Of a DNA stretch of 64,000 bases, positions 1 to 12,409 are shown piece after piece. The notes beneath the pieces are model-generated. The model saw only the letters and a list, made by a program, of their open reading frames with translations. It searched no databases and was not told where the DNA came from. The stretch is from assembly GCA_003640385.1 (NCBI GenBank), contig RCAB01000129.1:62001-126000 (forward strand), written 5' to 3'. The position numbers and the translations under genes were made by a program. Origin of the DNA: Setaria digitata. Its lineage: Eukaryota > Nematoda > Chromadorea > Rhabditida > Setariidae. Within the stretch, counting starts at the first letter, position 1. Each line of letters starts with the position of its first letter.

Positions 1-348
1 TCAATTCATCGAATTCTTCTCCCGTTTTTTTTTTTTTTTTTTAATCGAAACTACTTCCTGACACTATTCACTTATTTTTACAGGCACCCGAAATACAGTA
101 TAGTTTTATGCACAGTAAGCTCGTGTACCGTATCCACATATTCAGTATTATTTCTGGATGAAGTGTCCAAAGTTTCGGATGACAAACTTAATCAAGTCTA
201 TTTATTACTTGGCTACTTCAGTTTTTTTTTTTATTCCAATGATTTAATTAAACTTTTATATGAATGATTACTAAATGCTAAATGTTGCAAAGTAATCGAA
301 ATGATACAATAATAATTCATTTTAATTAATTCAAAAATTTTGACTAAC

Positions 349-3257
349 TTTGCATCCAAGCCAAGGGCAATGATTGCTGCAGCCATCGGAGCTGATGCTG
401 AAGTTCCGGCAAAAGTTGCAGTGCATTTATTTTCTATATCAGTTGTTGTCTGCAAGTCCAGATATTTAACTTATAAAAAAAAAAAAAAGATGACTATCTA
501 CTATATTATCAATCTGTAACTATGTGCTATGACTGAAAAATTTAATTGCTAATTATAAATTTTACTTGAAAGTCCCAAAATAATATCTATAAATTAATGT
601 CCGCAGATTATATCATCACTTCATAACTTCAAAATGTTAAAAATGAATATTTAAGCCACAATTTTAATTAGACTACCTGTAAATAGACCAACAAGTTAAA
701 TTATTAAATGTTTTTAAGCAAATTTATAGGTTAATTTATCATTATTTGTAAATGACTGCTTACAGTTTGATTCACATTATATAAATGTTTACAAATTAAG
801 AGACGATATCTCTCAAAATTGCAACTACAATTACAACTTTGATTTATTTTACAACTTCATAATTATTTACCTAACCACTTTAAAACTTTATCACTGGTTA
901 ATCATGATTATCATCCCTTGCTAATGATAATAAAATCATCGAATGTTCATAGCTAAATATTACATTTATCAATGTAATATTTAGCTATGAACTGATTAAT
1001 TTAACAGATGAATTTATGTAAGCTTACGATCATTTGCATTTTGTGATCGCCATTAGAAAATGTCGACGTCAAAGTAGCGGCGCACTTTTCGGCATACCAC
1101 GGTGACGTACCATCCTCCGTAACACTTGATACCGATAACGTGTAAATGCTATCCATATAACCATCACAATCACAATCATCATCCTTCATACCGCCATTAC
1201 CTGATGCCCAAACATAAATCACACCTTTGCCATCACGACCCTGAATGAATTTTTCACTCTGTTCGTTAATTGACCATTTCAGGTTAATTATAAGTCTGTA
1301 ATCTTCTTTTTTTTTTAAACAAAATTAATTTATAAGTATTGTTTTAATTTAGAAGAAAAAAGTGATAATAATGTTTTGGTACTTGTTGAATGCCTTTTAG
1401 GATAGCTCTTTGTGTTAGTAGTCCAGGACCTTCAACAGTCTTTCCATCATCTGCCGGACCCCAACTTATGGAAAAAATATCAATGTGATTGATATTATAA
1501 CTTAATGCTTCCGCTTCAATCCGATCTGTAACCTTACCATCTAACATTCGGACACCTGCAAATATCTTGTAGACAGAAATAAATTTTGAGCCACAATAAA
1601 TCTTCGTCATAATTTGGCTATCTAGCATTTTGATTCTTACAAATGTCACGTGAAAATTCATTCCTTATATTTTTTACGTATCTCTTTACGTAAAAAAGCA
1701 TAATTTTAGAAGAAAATTAAAATTTAATTTATGTAAAGAAAGGTGTTTAGATAATTAAGTAAAATAAAAACATATTTATACCTCCTATTTTGGCATTATA
1801 TGCAATACCCACGCCACAAAATGAATTATTCGGCGTCATTGCAATTTCACCAGCACAGCGTGTACCATGTCTCAATTAATTAAATTATTAATTTAAATAA
1901 TATTTTTTTTTTTTTTTTTGTTTCAACACTTTTTTTCTTATAAATTCAAATATTATTTTCCCTGAAATAGCGTATTTTTTTTTCTTTTTTTTTAGGATTA
2001 AAATGAAGAAAACAAAAAAGAGTAAACTTTCAATGGATCATATAAAATCACAATATTTAACCAAATTTTCAATGAAACTGTTTTCTTCTCCATCATAAAA
2101 ATTATTTGTTATAGAAGTGTAATGTTTCAGTGAAGTAAACATTTCTTCTACCTGTTCATTTCATTAAATCTCGGCATTGGATCAGGATCATTATCATTCA
2201 GATCGTACGAAGCTTCAGGATCCTTGCAGAAAAGCAAAGAGTTGTTATTGGATAATTAAATTATTAAATTTTAGGAATAAAAAAAAAAAAGCTTTTTCCA
2301 AAATTTTTTGATCTAATTAAGAATTTTATTTTTAATCAAAATTAGTCAACTAATTAACTTTAAGTTCTATCAAAGTGTTAAGCACTGACATAGTTGCTCG
2401 CAATATCAGTGTGATTGTGTTGTATACCATCATCCTAGAAAAAAAAAGAAAAAAAAAAGAAGAAATTATTAATATCATATTATTAATGAAGCAAAATAAT
2501 ATTCGAAACTTAAAAGATTTAGGCTTACAAATAACTGAATTTTTGTGATTAAAAATTTGGTTTAATGTTGAATTTAAGTGGCAGTTTGGTTGTTTGAAAA
2601 GTTTCAAGCTGAAGTTACGTGTTGATCACGTAAACACAATCATTCATTAGTAAGATATTCTTAACTTCCAATTAATTATTTCTCGAATTTTATTGGTCAA
2701 AAGATAGATTGAGAAATTAATTGATAATGTATAATCAGTTGGGGTAAAAATGTAGCATGAAATAATTCAATTTAGTTTTTATTAACAATGAATTGGCTTA
2801 ATTTAAATTCAATTTTAATTAAAAACTTTTCTTTTTGTTTTCTATTAGTGAGTAATCAAAATATGCAGTAGCAAAAATAATTAAATGTTTAACCAGTATT
2901 GTCACGACGACACCTTTTCCGGTATATCCAAGTTTCCAGGCTTCCAGCACTTGCATACTGATCCGTTCGCCATTCATGGTTCTCGAACTTTTCTGAATTA
3001 TTTCTTTACTCTGCAAGCTTCCCCAGTAGAAGTGATTGTATTTTCTGTATTAAGTTCGCTGGGATAATTTTTAATTGAATTAAAAATTATTAATTTAATT
3101 TCAAGGCAAAGATTATTCTGCTATTCGATAAATTACTTCATTTGAAATGTAATGATAAAAAGTTTTTGAATTATCATAAAATTTCTCACTTTCACAAATC
3201 AGTTTTTTTTTCCCCCAACATTTCACCAATATTTCTTTTGTAGTTAATGAAAATTTT

Positions 3258-3297
<40 letters not shown>

Positions 3298-5103
3298 AAA
3301 AAATTCAATGATTAATTGAAATGGGAAAGTGAATTCAACCAAATTCCATTGATGTGACCAAAATGGATCATTGAAAAAGATATTATCATCAGGATGATTG
3401 CTATAATTATCATTTGGCATCATAATACTGATATGATCACGCTTAAATCTTTTTCGTACTTGTTGTTGTTCTGCCCAAAGAACCTTTAAATTTTTTTTTT
3501 TTTTTTTCAATAATTTAAAACAAAATTTCGAAAATGCATTCTGCTTCTTGCTTTTGTTTCAGCTGCCATTCTTTTGGAATTTGAAAATAAAATAAATTTT
3601 TGAGCTCCTAAAAAAGAAAAAAGGAATTGCATCTAAATTTTTTTTCCTAAAATTTCTACCGATTCTCTTTTTTTTTTGAATTTGAAAATTGAATAGAAAA
3701 GTCTGCATTAAAATGAATTTAAATTATTGGAGCAGGTAAAATATTTCTAGATAGAAATAATTTGAAAAAAAAAGAAGAAGAATTTTATTAAATTTAAAAA
3801 TTAAAATGTAACATTAAAATACAAACATGCTTATGACGACGAAGTGCTAAGGTTGATTGACTATCTGCTTTCCTTTTACCACGATGGCCATCTTTCGAGA
3901 AAATGTAAATATTCTCGAAACCGCGAACCTAAAATGAGCTTCTTGCTGTGCTAATTAAATAATTAGATAATTATTTGTATCATAAAATGCTAACAATACA
4001 AAAATTATTTTGCTTATTTCCAAAACAGTATATAATAATGGTGGTGCAAAAAGAGATTAATAGAGAAAACTGTGGCAAATTTAAAAATTTGAAAATATTC
4101 TAAGTAAAGATTTCACTGCCTAACCTTTGACCTCGCGGCATTGAAACATAAAACATACAGGTGCAATATACTTATAGCCGACCGCTCGAGCAATGTTCTT
4201 TGCTTCCTCAGTTCCACCTACGATTTCTACAACCCATTCATTATCGTACTCTTCTTCGTCATCAGTCTAGAAAAGAAAGAATTAAACTTGATATTTCCTG
4301 ATGAAGTGATAAAGATTGATAATTGAATGTTTTTGATAAAATTCTAATAAATTTGGTATTTAAAACAAACAAATTATTTTCATAACAAATACAGCCTCAA
4401 GATGAAATGCTCATTGACAGATATCACTCTACTAGAATTCATTATCAGTAAATTTGTTCAGAATTTATCTCTGATAAATGTCCGAATTGGGGGGAAAATA
4501 TTCGTTTGCACAACATGACGTGACGTAGATTACGTCAATACGTTTCAAATGATGCATTAACGTATTCGGTAGAACAATTAATTGCACCCGACCTATTCAC
4601 GTCATCTAGTTAATTACTCTAATCTATTCATTCGGATTACGCCAATGAGTTGCCGATTATCTTCTTTAACTTACTGGTTGCTGATTAATTAAGCTACCAA
4701 TGATTATTATTTAAAATTATCACTTTTTTCATTTATGAAGAAGGAAATCTTTGCTTTCGGTTCCTATTTGGCCTTATTTGCTTATCACTATTATATAAGA
4801 AGTGAACAAGTAGTATTCATTTAATTAAAATATATCATTAGCACACATGTGACAGGTAATATTGAAACAAATACTTACCTGTTTATTATTAGTTTGTGCA
4901 ATATTTGTTTGTTGTAATTTCTCATGAAGAATTAAAAGTTTTGGTAATAAAGCGATCAGTTTCTGCTTATCATTATTTTGTGCTATCAAATGTTGCCGAC
5001 GAAAAGCAACACATTTCGGTAGCACAATTAATATAACAATTAATAATTTAGCTAATATTAAAAGGATTGGGTGAATTTTGAATGCCAGGCGGTTGAAAAC
5101 CAT
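349..5103 (-). CDS. Furin/kexin-type proprotein convertase (subtilisin family), 3' end beyond window
   Basis: This is a secretory-pathway, calcium-dependent serine protease that cuts precursors after dibasic sites. Eleven exons are read: 5103-4879, 4266-4159, 3928-3827, 3483-3340, 3010-2894, 2434-2390, 2222-2152, 1870-1782, 1555-1383, 1240-1028 and 449-349, giving 462 residues. A hydrophobic N-terminal signal region (about residues 11-34) is followed by a prodomain. The prodomain has an internal RGKRK stretch like furin's secondary cleavage site and an RKRFKR autocleavage site. The catalytic residues are Asp233 (DDG), His272 (HGTRCAG), oxyanion Asn373 (WASGNGG) and Ser446 (GTSASAP). The P domain and C-terminus are not in the window: the last exon ends in phase 2 and nothing downstream fits. 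The sequence [14 protein letters not shown] argues against PC2/EGL-3 and differs from what I recall of BLI-4, so KPC-1-like or AEX-5-like is favoured. The family call is certain; the paralogue is not. Confidence 0.93.
945..992. repeat. Perfect 21-bp inverted repeat with 6-nt loop (intronic hairpin)
   Basis: The left arm is 945-965, the loop TTATCA is 966-971, and the right arm 972-992 is the exact reverse complement of the left. It lies in the convertase intron between the exon carrying the oxyanion Asn and the exon carrying the catalytic Ser. Pairing stops abruptly outside the arms. A perfect 21-bp stem is very unlikely by chance even in AT-rich DNA. Confidence 0.9.
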
Positions 5104-6068
5104 TTCAACAAATCCAAGCTTAAAAATTTCAATACATTTTAAAATAGTTTCAGGAACACTGAACTATAGGAAATTTTCTTTACACTGTTATTCATTATGA
5201 TACATCTACACTATCACTTATTTTATCGTAATTTGAATGAAAATTTTAATGATTTATTAAATTTCCATATATTGAAAATGGAATGAAGAACGAATGATCG
5301 GAAATTGCTAAAATATTTGTTGCAAAGACAAGAAATAAGATAATTTTACAACTTTTGTTAAGTAATAATTAACTTAAAATGCCAAGAACCATGTGAGAAA
5401 AGGAAAAATTATTGAGTTACACTAATAGAAAATTATTTTAAAAAGTAATTCAAATTATTCACTCCATTATTTTTCTTTCTTATCAATCCTGATACATGTA
5501 AAATAAATCACATAACTGATAATTTCAACATTTATCATAAAAATTTTTACCAATCTAATCGTCAACACTTCTTCTAGCTCATCCCTCCTTTTATATCATC
5601 ATCTCTTATTGTCTCCCACTTTCTACCACTAAATTTTTATCATTTTTGATTAGATAGAATTTAGGAAATATGAATTTGATCAATGAAATCAACCAATGCA
5701 TCATCATCATCTTTGCAGATGTTAGAATTTTTTTTCCCTTCTATTTTTCTTTTTTTTTTTTAATAGACAAGTGAGAAATGAACAGGAAAGAAAAAGAAGG
5801 TGAAGAGAAGAAAAGAGAAAGAAATGAGAAAAAAAAAATGATAGCGCTATGATAAATGATTATGGAATGATAAAAAGCCGCATTGGTTAGCATCGGAAGC
5901 AATCAGATGAAAATTGAAGACGATGTTTCATCTTTATTCGTTATCGAAAGGTACTTAAAGGAAAGATAAAGTATATATGTAATAAAATTTATGTATACGA
6001 TTTAATGATTCAATCATATATAAACTTTTATTTTTATTTAGAAAAAAAAAGATTAGTTCAATTGTTTG

Positions 6069-6103
<35 letters not shown>

Positions 6104-7085
6104 AAATCATTTCCTTTTCTTTTTCGCTCTCTCACTCCCCCTCTCTCTCTCTCTCTCTTTTTATGTTTCATTTTGTTTTGTAATGTATAAAATGATTCGG
6201 TCCATTTATATTCCTTCCCATTTATTTGAAAATTATTTTTAGCTACCGTTGTTTCTTTTTTTTTCACTTGCCAATTTTCAACAGTTTTTTGTTAATCTTT
6301 TTTTTTTTTATCGCAGTAATTATATTGATTAAATTAATTATTAGAAGTTGAAGAAAGGAAAAAATAATTTTGGAGCAAAAAAAAAAAAAAAAAATAAAAT
6401 TAGAAGTGATATTTTGCAGTGATAATGACATTTATTAAGAAATTTTAATTTCGAGCTGAAAAAAATTTAACTATATTGAAATGACTATTAGAAGTTTAAA
6501 AACAAAAAAAAAAAAGAAATTTAATTAAACTTTTTCATAATGATATCTCCGAACAATATGTTTGATCCGGCAATTTGATTGATTCATTTTTAAATTTTAT
6601 TGATTGAAATTTTAATTTCAAGACAAATAAAAAGAATAAACTAGGAAAGGAAAAAAAAATGCTAATAATGGCGTAGCAAAATATAACATTTAACTGCATG
6701 CTAAAATATGAATTGGAAAAACACTTCCTTTAAATCATTTTTTTTTTGTTTTTACATTTATTTTAAAGGAAGGAAAAAACAAATAAATAAATAAAAATAA
6801 AGAATTGGCAAATTATCATTTATATATAAGTTTATCATATGGTAAGTAAACCTTTTTACCTTTTACTTGTTCCTTAATTATTCCGGTTTTTTAAGCAATT
6901 ATAAATTCCTGATAAAATATTTTATTTAGTAATTTACCTCACAATTAGAACTGTCAATTTTTTCAGTAAAGAAAAAAAAAGAACACCTTCTGCTGAATCT
7001 GCAATAAAAATTCACCATTCATTGGTGGTTGTTTTGCATGAAATTAGTTTTTTTTCTTTTCTTTTTTCTTTCTAAAAATCACTTA

Positions 7086-7161
7086 AATAATAACAATAAT
7101 AATAATAAATAATAATAATTAATAATAATAATAATAGTACTACTAATAATAATAATAGTAC

Positions 7162-7206
<45 letters not shown>

Positions 7207-7257
7207 TAATAATAATAATAATAATAGTACTAATACTAATGATAATGATAATGATAG
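7086..7257. repeat. AAT/ATA trinucleotide microsatellite, interrupted
   Basis: About 170 bp of AAT repeats carry interspersed TAGTAC interruptions and end in a short GATAAT stretch. The poly-Leu open frame on the minus strand is a by-product of the repeat. Confidence 0.9.
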
Positions 7258-8238
7258 AAGTGCATCCATAAATGAGGTTTTAGGAAAGAAAAACTATTAT
7301 ATCTTAATATTTTTTGAAGTAAAATTAAATTTAAATTTAATTTTTTGGCATTTAAATAAAACAGTAATCAACTGATTAGTTTAAAAAAAAAAAAAAAAAT
7401 TTACTCTATCGAGTGTTGATTATGTTATTTATTCCAATCAAATTAAACGATGTAAATCATATTGGCATTATCATATCATGATGATAAATATTATCATTTT
7501 AACACTTTTATGCATCCAAATTCAAACTATCGAACAATCCGTTCAGAAATAATACAGTAGAAAGTTTCATCATAATCATACTGGAAATGAAATTAATGAT
7601 CAAACAATTCGGCAAACGGAATTAACACAATTATGAATTCTGTGTTACTGAAACGGTCAGTGAGTGCGAATTCCATTTCCATTTCAATTTTTAAATTAAT
7701 CCGATTTCGTATTTAATTCATTGGTTATCGTCGATTGTTTCAATATCACTGCATGTAATGAAATAGAATTTGCTGGAATGTTTTTTTCTGTTGAATTTCT
7801 TTTCATTCTTTACAAATATAATAAAATATGAAAAGTATGTGCTTACATTTGTTTATCTGATACAATCAATTAATTATCCTTTGCTATTTTTGTGAATCAT
7901 TATTAAACAGTAAATTAATTATTGCTTGTTATTTTAAAAAGTTATTTGAATGAAATTTGGAAAAGAAAAAAACGAAGAACAAAAGGTATTTTGTTTGTTG
8001 CATTATTTTGTTCAATTATTTTGTTAATGTGTAAGTAATAATTCAATTTTTAAATGACTATGCGATTATTAAATTTCCAGCTTTCATAAGTTTTAACATT
8101 ACTATAAGTTTGGTTTAGTTATATTTCTATATTGTTTGCTTTTTTTTTTTCCTCGAAAAAAATTACGGCAAAATTTTCAATTTGAACTTGTAACATCATA
8201 CTGTTTTAATTTTCATTTTATTCTGGATTTTTCAAGAA

Positions 8239-8271
<33 letters not shown>

Positions 8272-9663
8272 AGCTACAAACGGGGAAAAGGAAGGATAAA
8301 TAAAATGAAATATCATTTTGATACTAAAAGTTTCGATTTTGGGAATGAGAAATATTTTGCTATTAATTTTATGGCAATCCATGAGTGTTCGATGTGAAAA
8401 TGAAGAGATATGGTATGATAAATTGTAATTGAAGCTTTTCATGAAGAATTTAATGAAAACTTGTTTTCAAAACATGTTAGCAAGTTGCTACTCAATATGC
8501 ATATTTTTATTTGTCCAATTATCAACAATTCTTTTCCACTCCAAGAGGAGCTATCTTGAAATTATATTTTCACTCATATTGTTGTAACATTTAATAAGCA
8601 GCACTAATTAAGTAATTATCCATGTGCACTCTGTGAATCAAGACTACTGTCTGCAGTTGCAAAACTCTGAAACAAAACTAAAAATAATTCAAAAAATTAC
8701 AAATAGAACAAGGAAAAAAGGAAGGAAAAAAAAAAAAAAAAAAAAAAAACGAGAAGAGAATTTCGTCTTATAATTTGCAAATGAAATAAGCATCATGAAG
8801 TTGTAATGATGTGGGAAATAATTTATTCGTAAAAAAGCAAAAATAATTCGTTTTTTTTTCTTTTTAAAGAATTTCAAAAATAATTCGCATTTATAATGGT
8901 GATACTTTTAGGAAACGCATGAAGAAAACAAGACATTCTTTTTTTTTTTTGTACTACAGGAAAAAGAAATTGAAGTTTTCTTTTTTAAATATAAATACTT
9001 TAAATTAGTTCAATAATTCAGTGATTTTTGATGAATTCATTCCTCAATTTCAATAACGATTAATTTTTTTAATTTGAAGATTCAAAATTAATTTATCAGT
9101 TTGACAACTCTATTGCATCAACTACAATTTTTTATCTTAATTCTAAGTATTTTAGGAATTCCTGAATTAGTTCCATAAATTAATTGACAAATCTAGTTCA
9201 ACAATTGCGATGCCATAGCAATTTCATCAACTATGGTCGAAATAAACGTGTAACTTTGTGCACTGATACTTTAATAATTCCATTCGTTAATTCGTTACTT
9301 TGATAGAACTCACATCCAATTTGAGTGATTCAGTAATCTCATCCATCATTTCTAACCTACTGATTATTTACCTCACTAATTCAATTACCTGACATACTAA
9401 AGATGAAAGGGAAGACGGCCCGCGGGATGAAACTGTTGCATTTCGTTGGTGCTCTGCTTTGTCATCGTAATTTAAGAAGGATGGCTTCGTGAAATCACTA
9501 TGATCACGTGAAAAGTGAGCGTGTTTCAGATGATAGTGATACGTATAGTATTTGGAGTGCGGTGGTGTACGTGTGGTATCGTGCAGAAATCTTAGGCGTA
9601 AACTTGATGTATTCATTGGGTTAGGTTTCTTTTTCTATTCGGTATGATGAGATTTCCTTTTTT

Positions 9664-9671
9664 TCTTCTAG
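9664..9671 (+). promoter_or_regulatory. Splice acceptor just upstream of the lin-28 start
   Basis: A pyrimidine-rich TTTTTTTTCTTCTAG tract ends 12 bases before the lin-28 ATG. The first codon after it in the lin-28 frame is TGA, so the coding start must be the ATG at 9684. The acceptor either joins a 5'UTR exon or receives a trans-spliced leader; sequence alone cannot decide. Confidence 0.6.
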
Positions 9672-9683
9672 TGATTGCCATCA

Positions 9684-10831
9684 ATGGATGAGGGAGATGT
9701 GGCGCAGATTGGTACCTGCAAATGGTTCAATGTTCTGAAAGGTTATGGTTTTATCACACCCGATGAAGGTGGAGAGGATATATTCGTCCATCAAGTAAGT
9801 GGAATTTCCATTCAAACACTAACAGGATGAGTACAAATTGTAGCGATATTAAGACCCTTTCATTAAATTTATTTGTGAACTTCCGAGCTTTTTAACTTGA
9901 ACTACTCCTTTTTTTTTCTTTTTTACATTTCTCCATGTATTTTACAGTCTGAACTAAACATGGATGGTTTCCGAAGTTTGGATGCCGGTGAGCGTGTTCG
10001 TTTTGTGATTCGAAAGCGTTCAGAGGGCAACGAAGCAACGGCTGTTGTAAGTGCAGAACCTGGTGGAAAACTGAAAGGAAGTTCGATCAGGCCCCTTGGC
10101 AAAAATAGGTCACATGTTATAAGGTTACTGATTTGCAGTATTTTTTTCCGCTTTGAAAAAATAGACAGGCTCGAAAGGTTTCAGTAACTATGTTTTCCTC
10201 CTGTTCCATTCATAACTTCGCGCACCATGTAAATTGTTTTGTTGATTAGATTCACTTTTCATCTTTTTTCATTCTCAGTAATGAATAAGCCATGCAGTTT
10301 TGTCACGTGCCTAGTCCAATTTGGCAACTTTTTTACATTGTAGGCTCGTCATTTCTATTCTAATTATGACTTATTAGTCACGTTCTATTTTATTGCTTAT
10401 AAAAATTTTTTTTTTATTAATGGAAATAGAAAGGAAGTGTGTTATGACTGATGTCAGAAAATGCTTTATTTTCATCACAACCTATCACAGTTGCAATTGT
10501 GTCATCGTAATTGTTAAAGATATCTTATATTTACAGATGTTTTAAGTGTGGTCATTATGGAAATCATACAGCAGCAAAATGTAAAACGTCAGTCGGATCC
10601 GAGAAAGCATGCTATGGATGTCATGCAACTGATCACCTAATTGCTGACTGCCCACGAAAAGTAGACCTGAAAAATGGTAGTAAACCAAAAAAGAATGGTA
10701 ATGAACCGAATAATGAAAAAGAAGTGGCAGAAATGACCATTGGAGAACAGCAGTCGAAAATAAGCAATGAAATAGATTCAGAGAAAGAGCTCATAAGCAA
10801 AGAAGGTATCAAGGAGAGCGGTAATTGTTGA
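9684..10831 (+). CDS. lin-28: LIN-28 RNA-binding protein (cold-shock domain plus two CCHC knuckles)
   Basis: This is the heterochronic regulator that binds let-7 precursors and mRNAs and sets developmental timing. Three exons (9684-9794, 9948-10123, 10537-10831) give 193 residues, somewhat shorter than the C. elegans protein. The cold-shock domain occupies residues 10-75, with RNP motifs KGYGFI and [16 protein letters not shown] linker leads to knuckle 1 (Cys97, Cys100, His106, Cys111, with five residues before His as in C. elegans LIN-28) and canonical knuckle 2 (Cys121, Cys124, His129, Cys134). The tail is Lys/Glu-rich and probably disordered. The start is fixed by an in-frame TGA right after the upstream acceptor. 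The cold-shock domain plus two knuckles in this order is diagnostic. The 3'UTR carries let-7-type seed matches, implying the usual feedback. It is convergent with THOC3. Confidence 0.97.
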
Positions 10832-11775
10832 ATTTTTATTTTGTTTTTGGTTTTGATTTTTTTCTTTTTTTTTTCGAGACTGTACGACATGGAGAGGAAG
10901 CAAATTACTAGAAGGAGGAAGGAAAATCGCTGGTTGGGACTCGTTTATTTGGGTTATTTTCTGAATATTTATAACAATCTGGACATATTAGTAGATTTGA
11001 TGCAGTTTAATTTTTCCTTAATTCCAAGTCTTTGTTCGCCTAATGGTTATTTGTTCTTGATCTTGATTTGTTTTCCCCCGTCTTACCTTACTGTCCTTGC
11101 TTCTGCTTATCTTAGCCTATTATACTAAGCGTACGGGTTAGTGAAAGTGCCGTGAAATTAAAAGCAAGTGGTCATTTCTAGAAAGTTTTTGGTGTATTCA
11201 TTTCTCTGAAGATCTTCGTGATTTCTTTCTTAAATATATGGGATTGTTTTTGTGACGAGTGACCAGAAATAATATAAGTTAATTCCAGTGAGAAACAAAA
11301 ATTGGAATCCTGACTTCTTATTGTTTAAATTATTAAGAAGTAGTTCTGTTTTTCTGTTGTTTTATGTACATTCTTAGCTCTCGAAATGGCAGTTAAGAGT
11401 CTTATCAGTTTTATATTCCATCTCAAACTTGCTTCGTCACAGAAGTGCAGTTCCGCTTCTTTCATTGATTATGATTTTCATATTTCTTAATTTTCCTTCA
11501 TTTTCGCCTTATGTACTCACTATTTCACAGTGATTTTGTAGACTGTCATCATTATGATCAGGACCACTACTCAGGAATTGTGATTGACCTCACTCTTTTA
11601 GTGATCGATTACTTTGATTTATTGATTGGTTACCTCAGGAATATAGTATTTTATGCTACATCATTGTACCTCAGGCTTTGAATTGTTTTGCATCATAGTA
11701 GAAGATTATTAGCAATATCAGGGCTGCTGTAACTTCTCTTCTTGTTAATAGTTAAATAAAAAATTCCTTGTAAGC
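10832..11775 (+). promoter_or_regulatory. lin-28: lin-28 3'UTR with let-7-type seed matches
   Basis: Non-coding sequence runs from the lin-28 stop to an AATAAA at 11755-11760, a likely poly(A) signal. It contains TACCTCA at 11631-11637 and 11667-11673 (let-7 nucleotides 2-7 plus A opposite position 1) and a weaker GACCTCA at 11586-11592. CTCAGG, which pairs with lin-4 nucleotides 3-8, occurs at 11570-11575, 11634-11639 and 11670-11675. These are matches to known seed sequences; function is inferred from the conserved let-7/lin-28 circuit. Confidence 0.65.
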
Positions 11776-12409
11776 TGTGTTGTAACTTCTTGATCAATAT
11801 AGAGTACTATGCCAGCAAACACATGTGAGTAATCACTAACATAATTTTTGGTGATGGTGGAAGCGATGGAGACAATGACCGTTGTGATTAAAGTCGTTTA
11901 ATATGTAGTTGGTTAAATAGCGTAAGTTGAAAAAAAATCCAAATTTATAGACGAAGATGGAAAGCTTTTTAGACAGGCCTAAATGGGATAAGAAATTAAT
12001 ATAAGCTGTAGAAGTCTCTTCTTTCATATGAACTGTGGAATTGAACTTATTGAATTTTTATTTGATGATATTTTATACCATGGAAAATTCGAACAAGGAG
12101 AACATGTGGATGTAGACGCAAAAATTATGGAAGAGATTCGAAAGTACCCGACAGAAGCAAACGTAGGGATAAAATTTAAAGGAGGGCAAATCTATACAAA
12201 TATAGAATGTAGGTAGCAATACTGAAGCCACGGGATAAATCTAAATTCCATTGTGTTGAGAAAATTTAGGATTGAAGTCTAACTGTTTAAAAATTTGGCA
12301 GAAGTCTTATGGAATACATATGCAGCAGCTTCGTCTCTTGTAATCCAACCTATTTTTTCAATCCAAATGCATTTAATACTATTTAATTAAAGAAATTCAC
12401 ACATTTATT
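11776..12409. other. Short intergenic gap between convergent lin-28 and THOC3
   Basis: About 630 bp lies between the two 3' ends. A 62-codon plus-strand open frame at 12028-12216 has no recognisable motif, splice context or homologue I know, and I do not call it a gene. Nothing else stands out. Confidence 0.5.
12404..12409 (-). terminator. Poly(A) signal AATAAA abutting the THOC3 stop codon
   Basis: On the minus strand the stop TGA (12412-12410) is followed immediately by AATAAA. If it is used, the 3'UTR would be only a few tens of bases. AATAAA is common in AT-rich DNA, so use of this copy is inference. Confidence 0.5.

Larger units (their letters stand above)
5104..9683. other. Intergenic region between divergent convertase and lin-28 genes
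   Basis: About 4.6 kb of AT-rich DNA separates the two start codons and must hold both promoters. It contains many homopolymer A/T runs, a short CT run near 6138-6160 and the AAT microsatellite at 7086-7257. The open frames here are low-complexity (poly-Leu, poly-Phe or poly-Lys), except one of 82 codons on the minus strand at 9368-9616. That frame has no recognisable domain and lies in the likely lin-28 5' region. I see no convincing gene. Confidence 0.6.

Noticed and set aside
80..180. Possible next exon of the convertase starting PKLWTLHPE
   Set aside because: It does not match the conserved LTWRD-QHL segment that follows the active-site Ser in this family.
7072..7269. Poly-Leu open frame on the minus strand
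   Set aside because: Product of the AAT microsatellite.
9368..9616. 82-codon minus-strand open frame upstream of lin-28
   Set aside because: No recognised domain, overlaps the presumed lin-28 5' region, and lacks splice or codon evidence.
12028..12216. 62-codon plus-strand open frame between lin-28 and THOC3
   Set aside because: No recognisable motif, no upstream acceptor or exon partner, and position between two convergent 3' ends.
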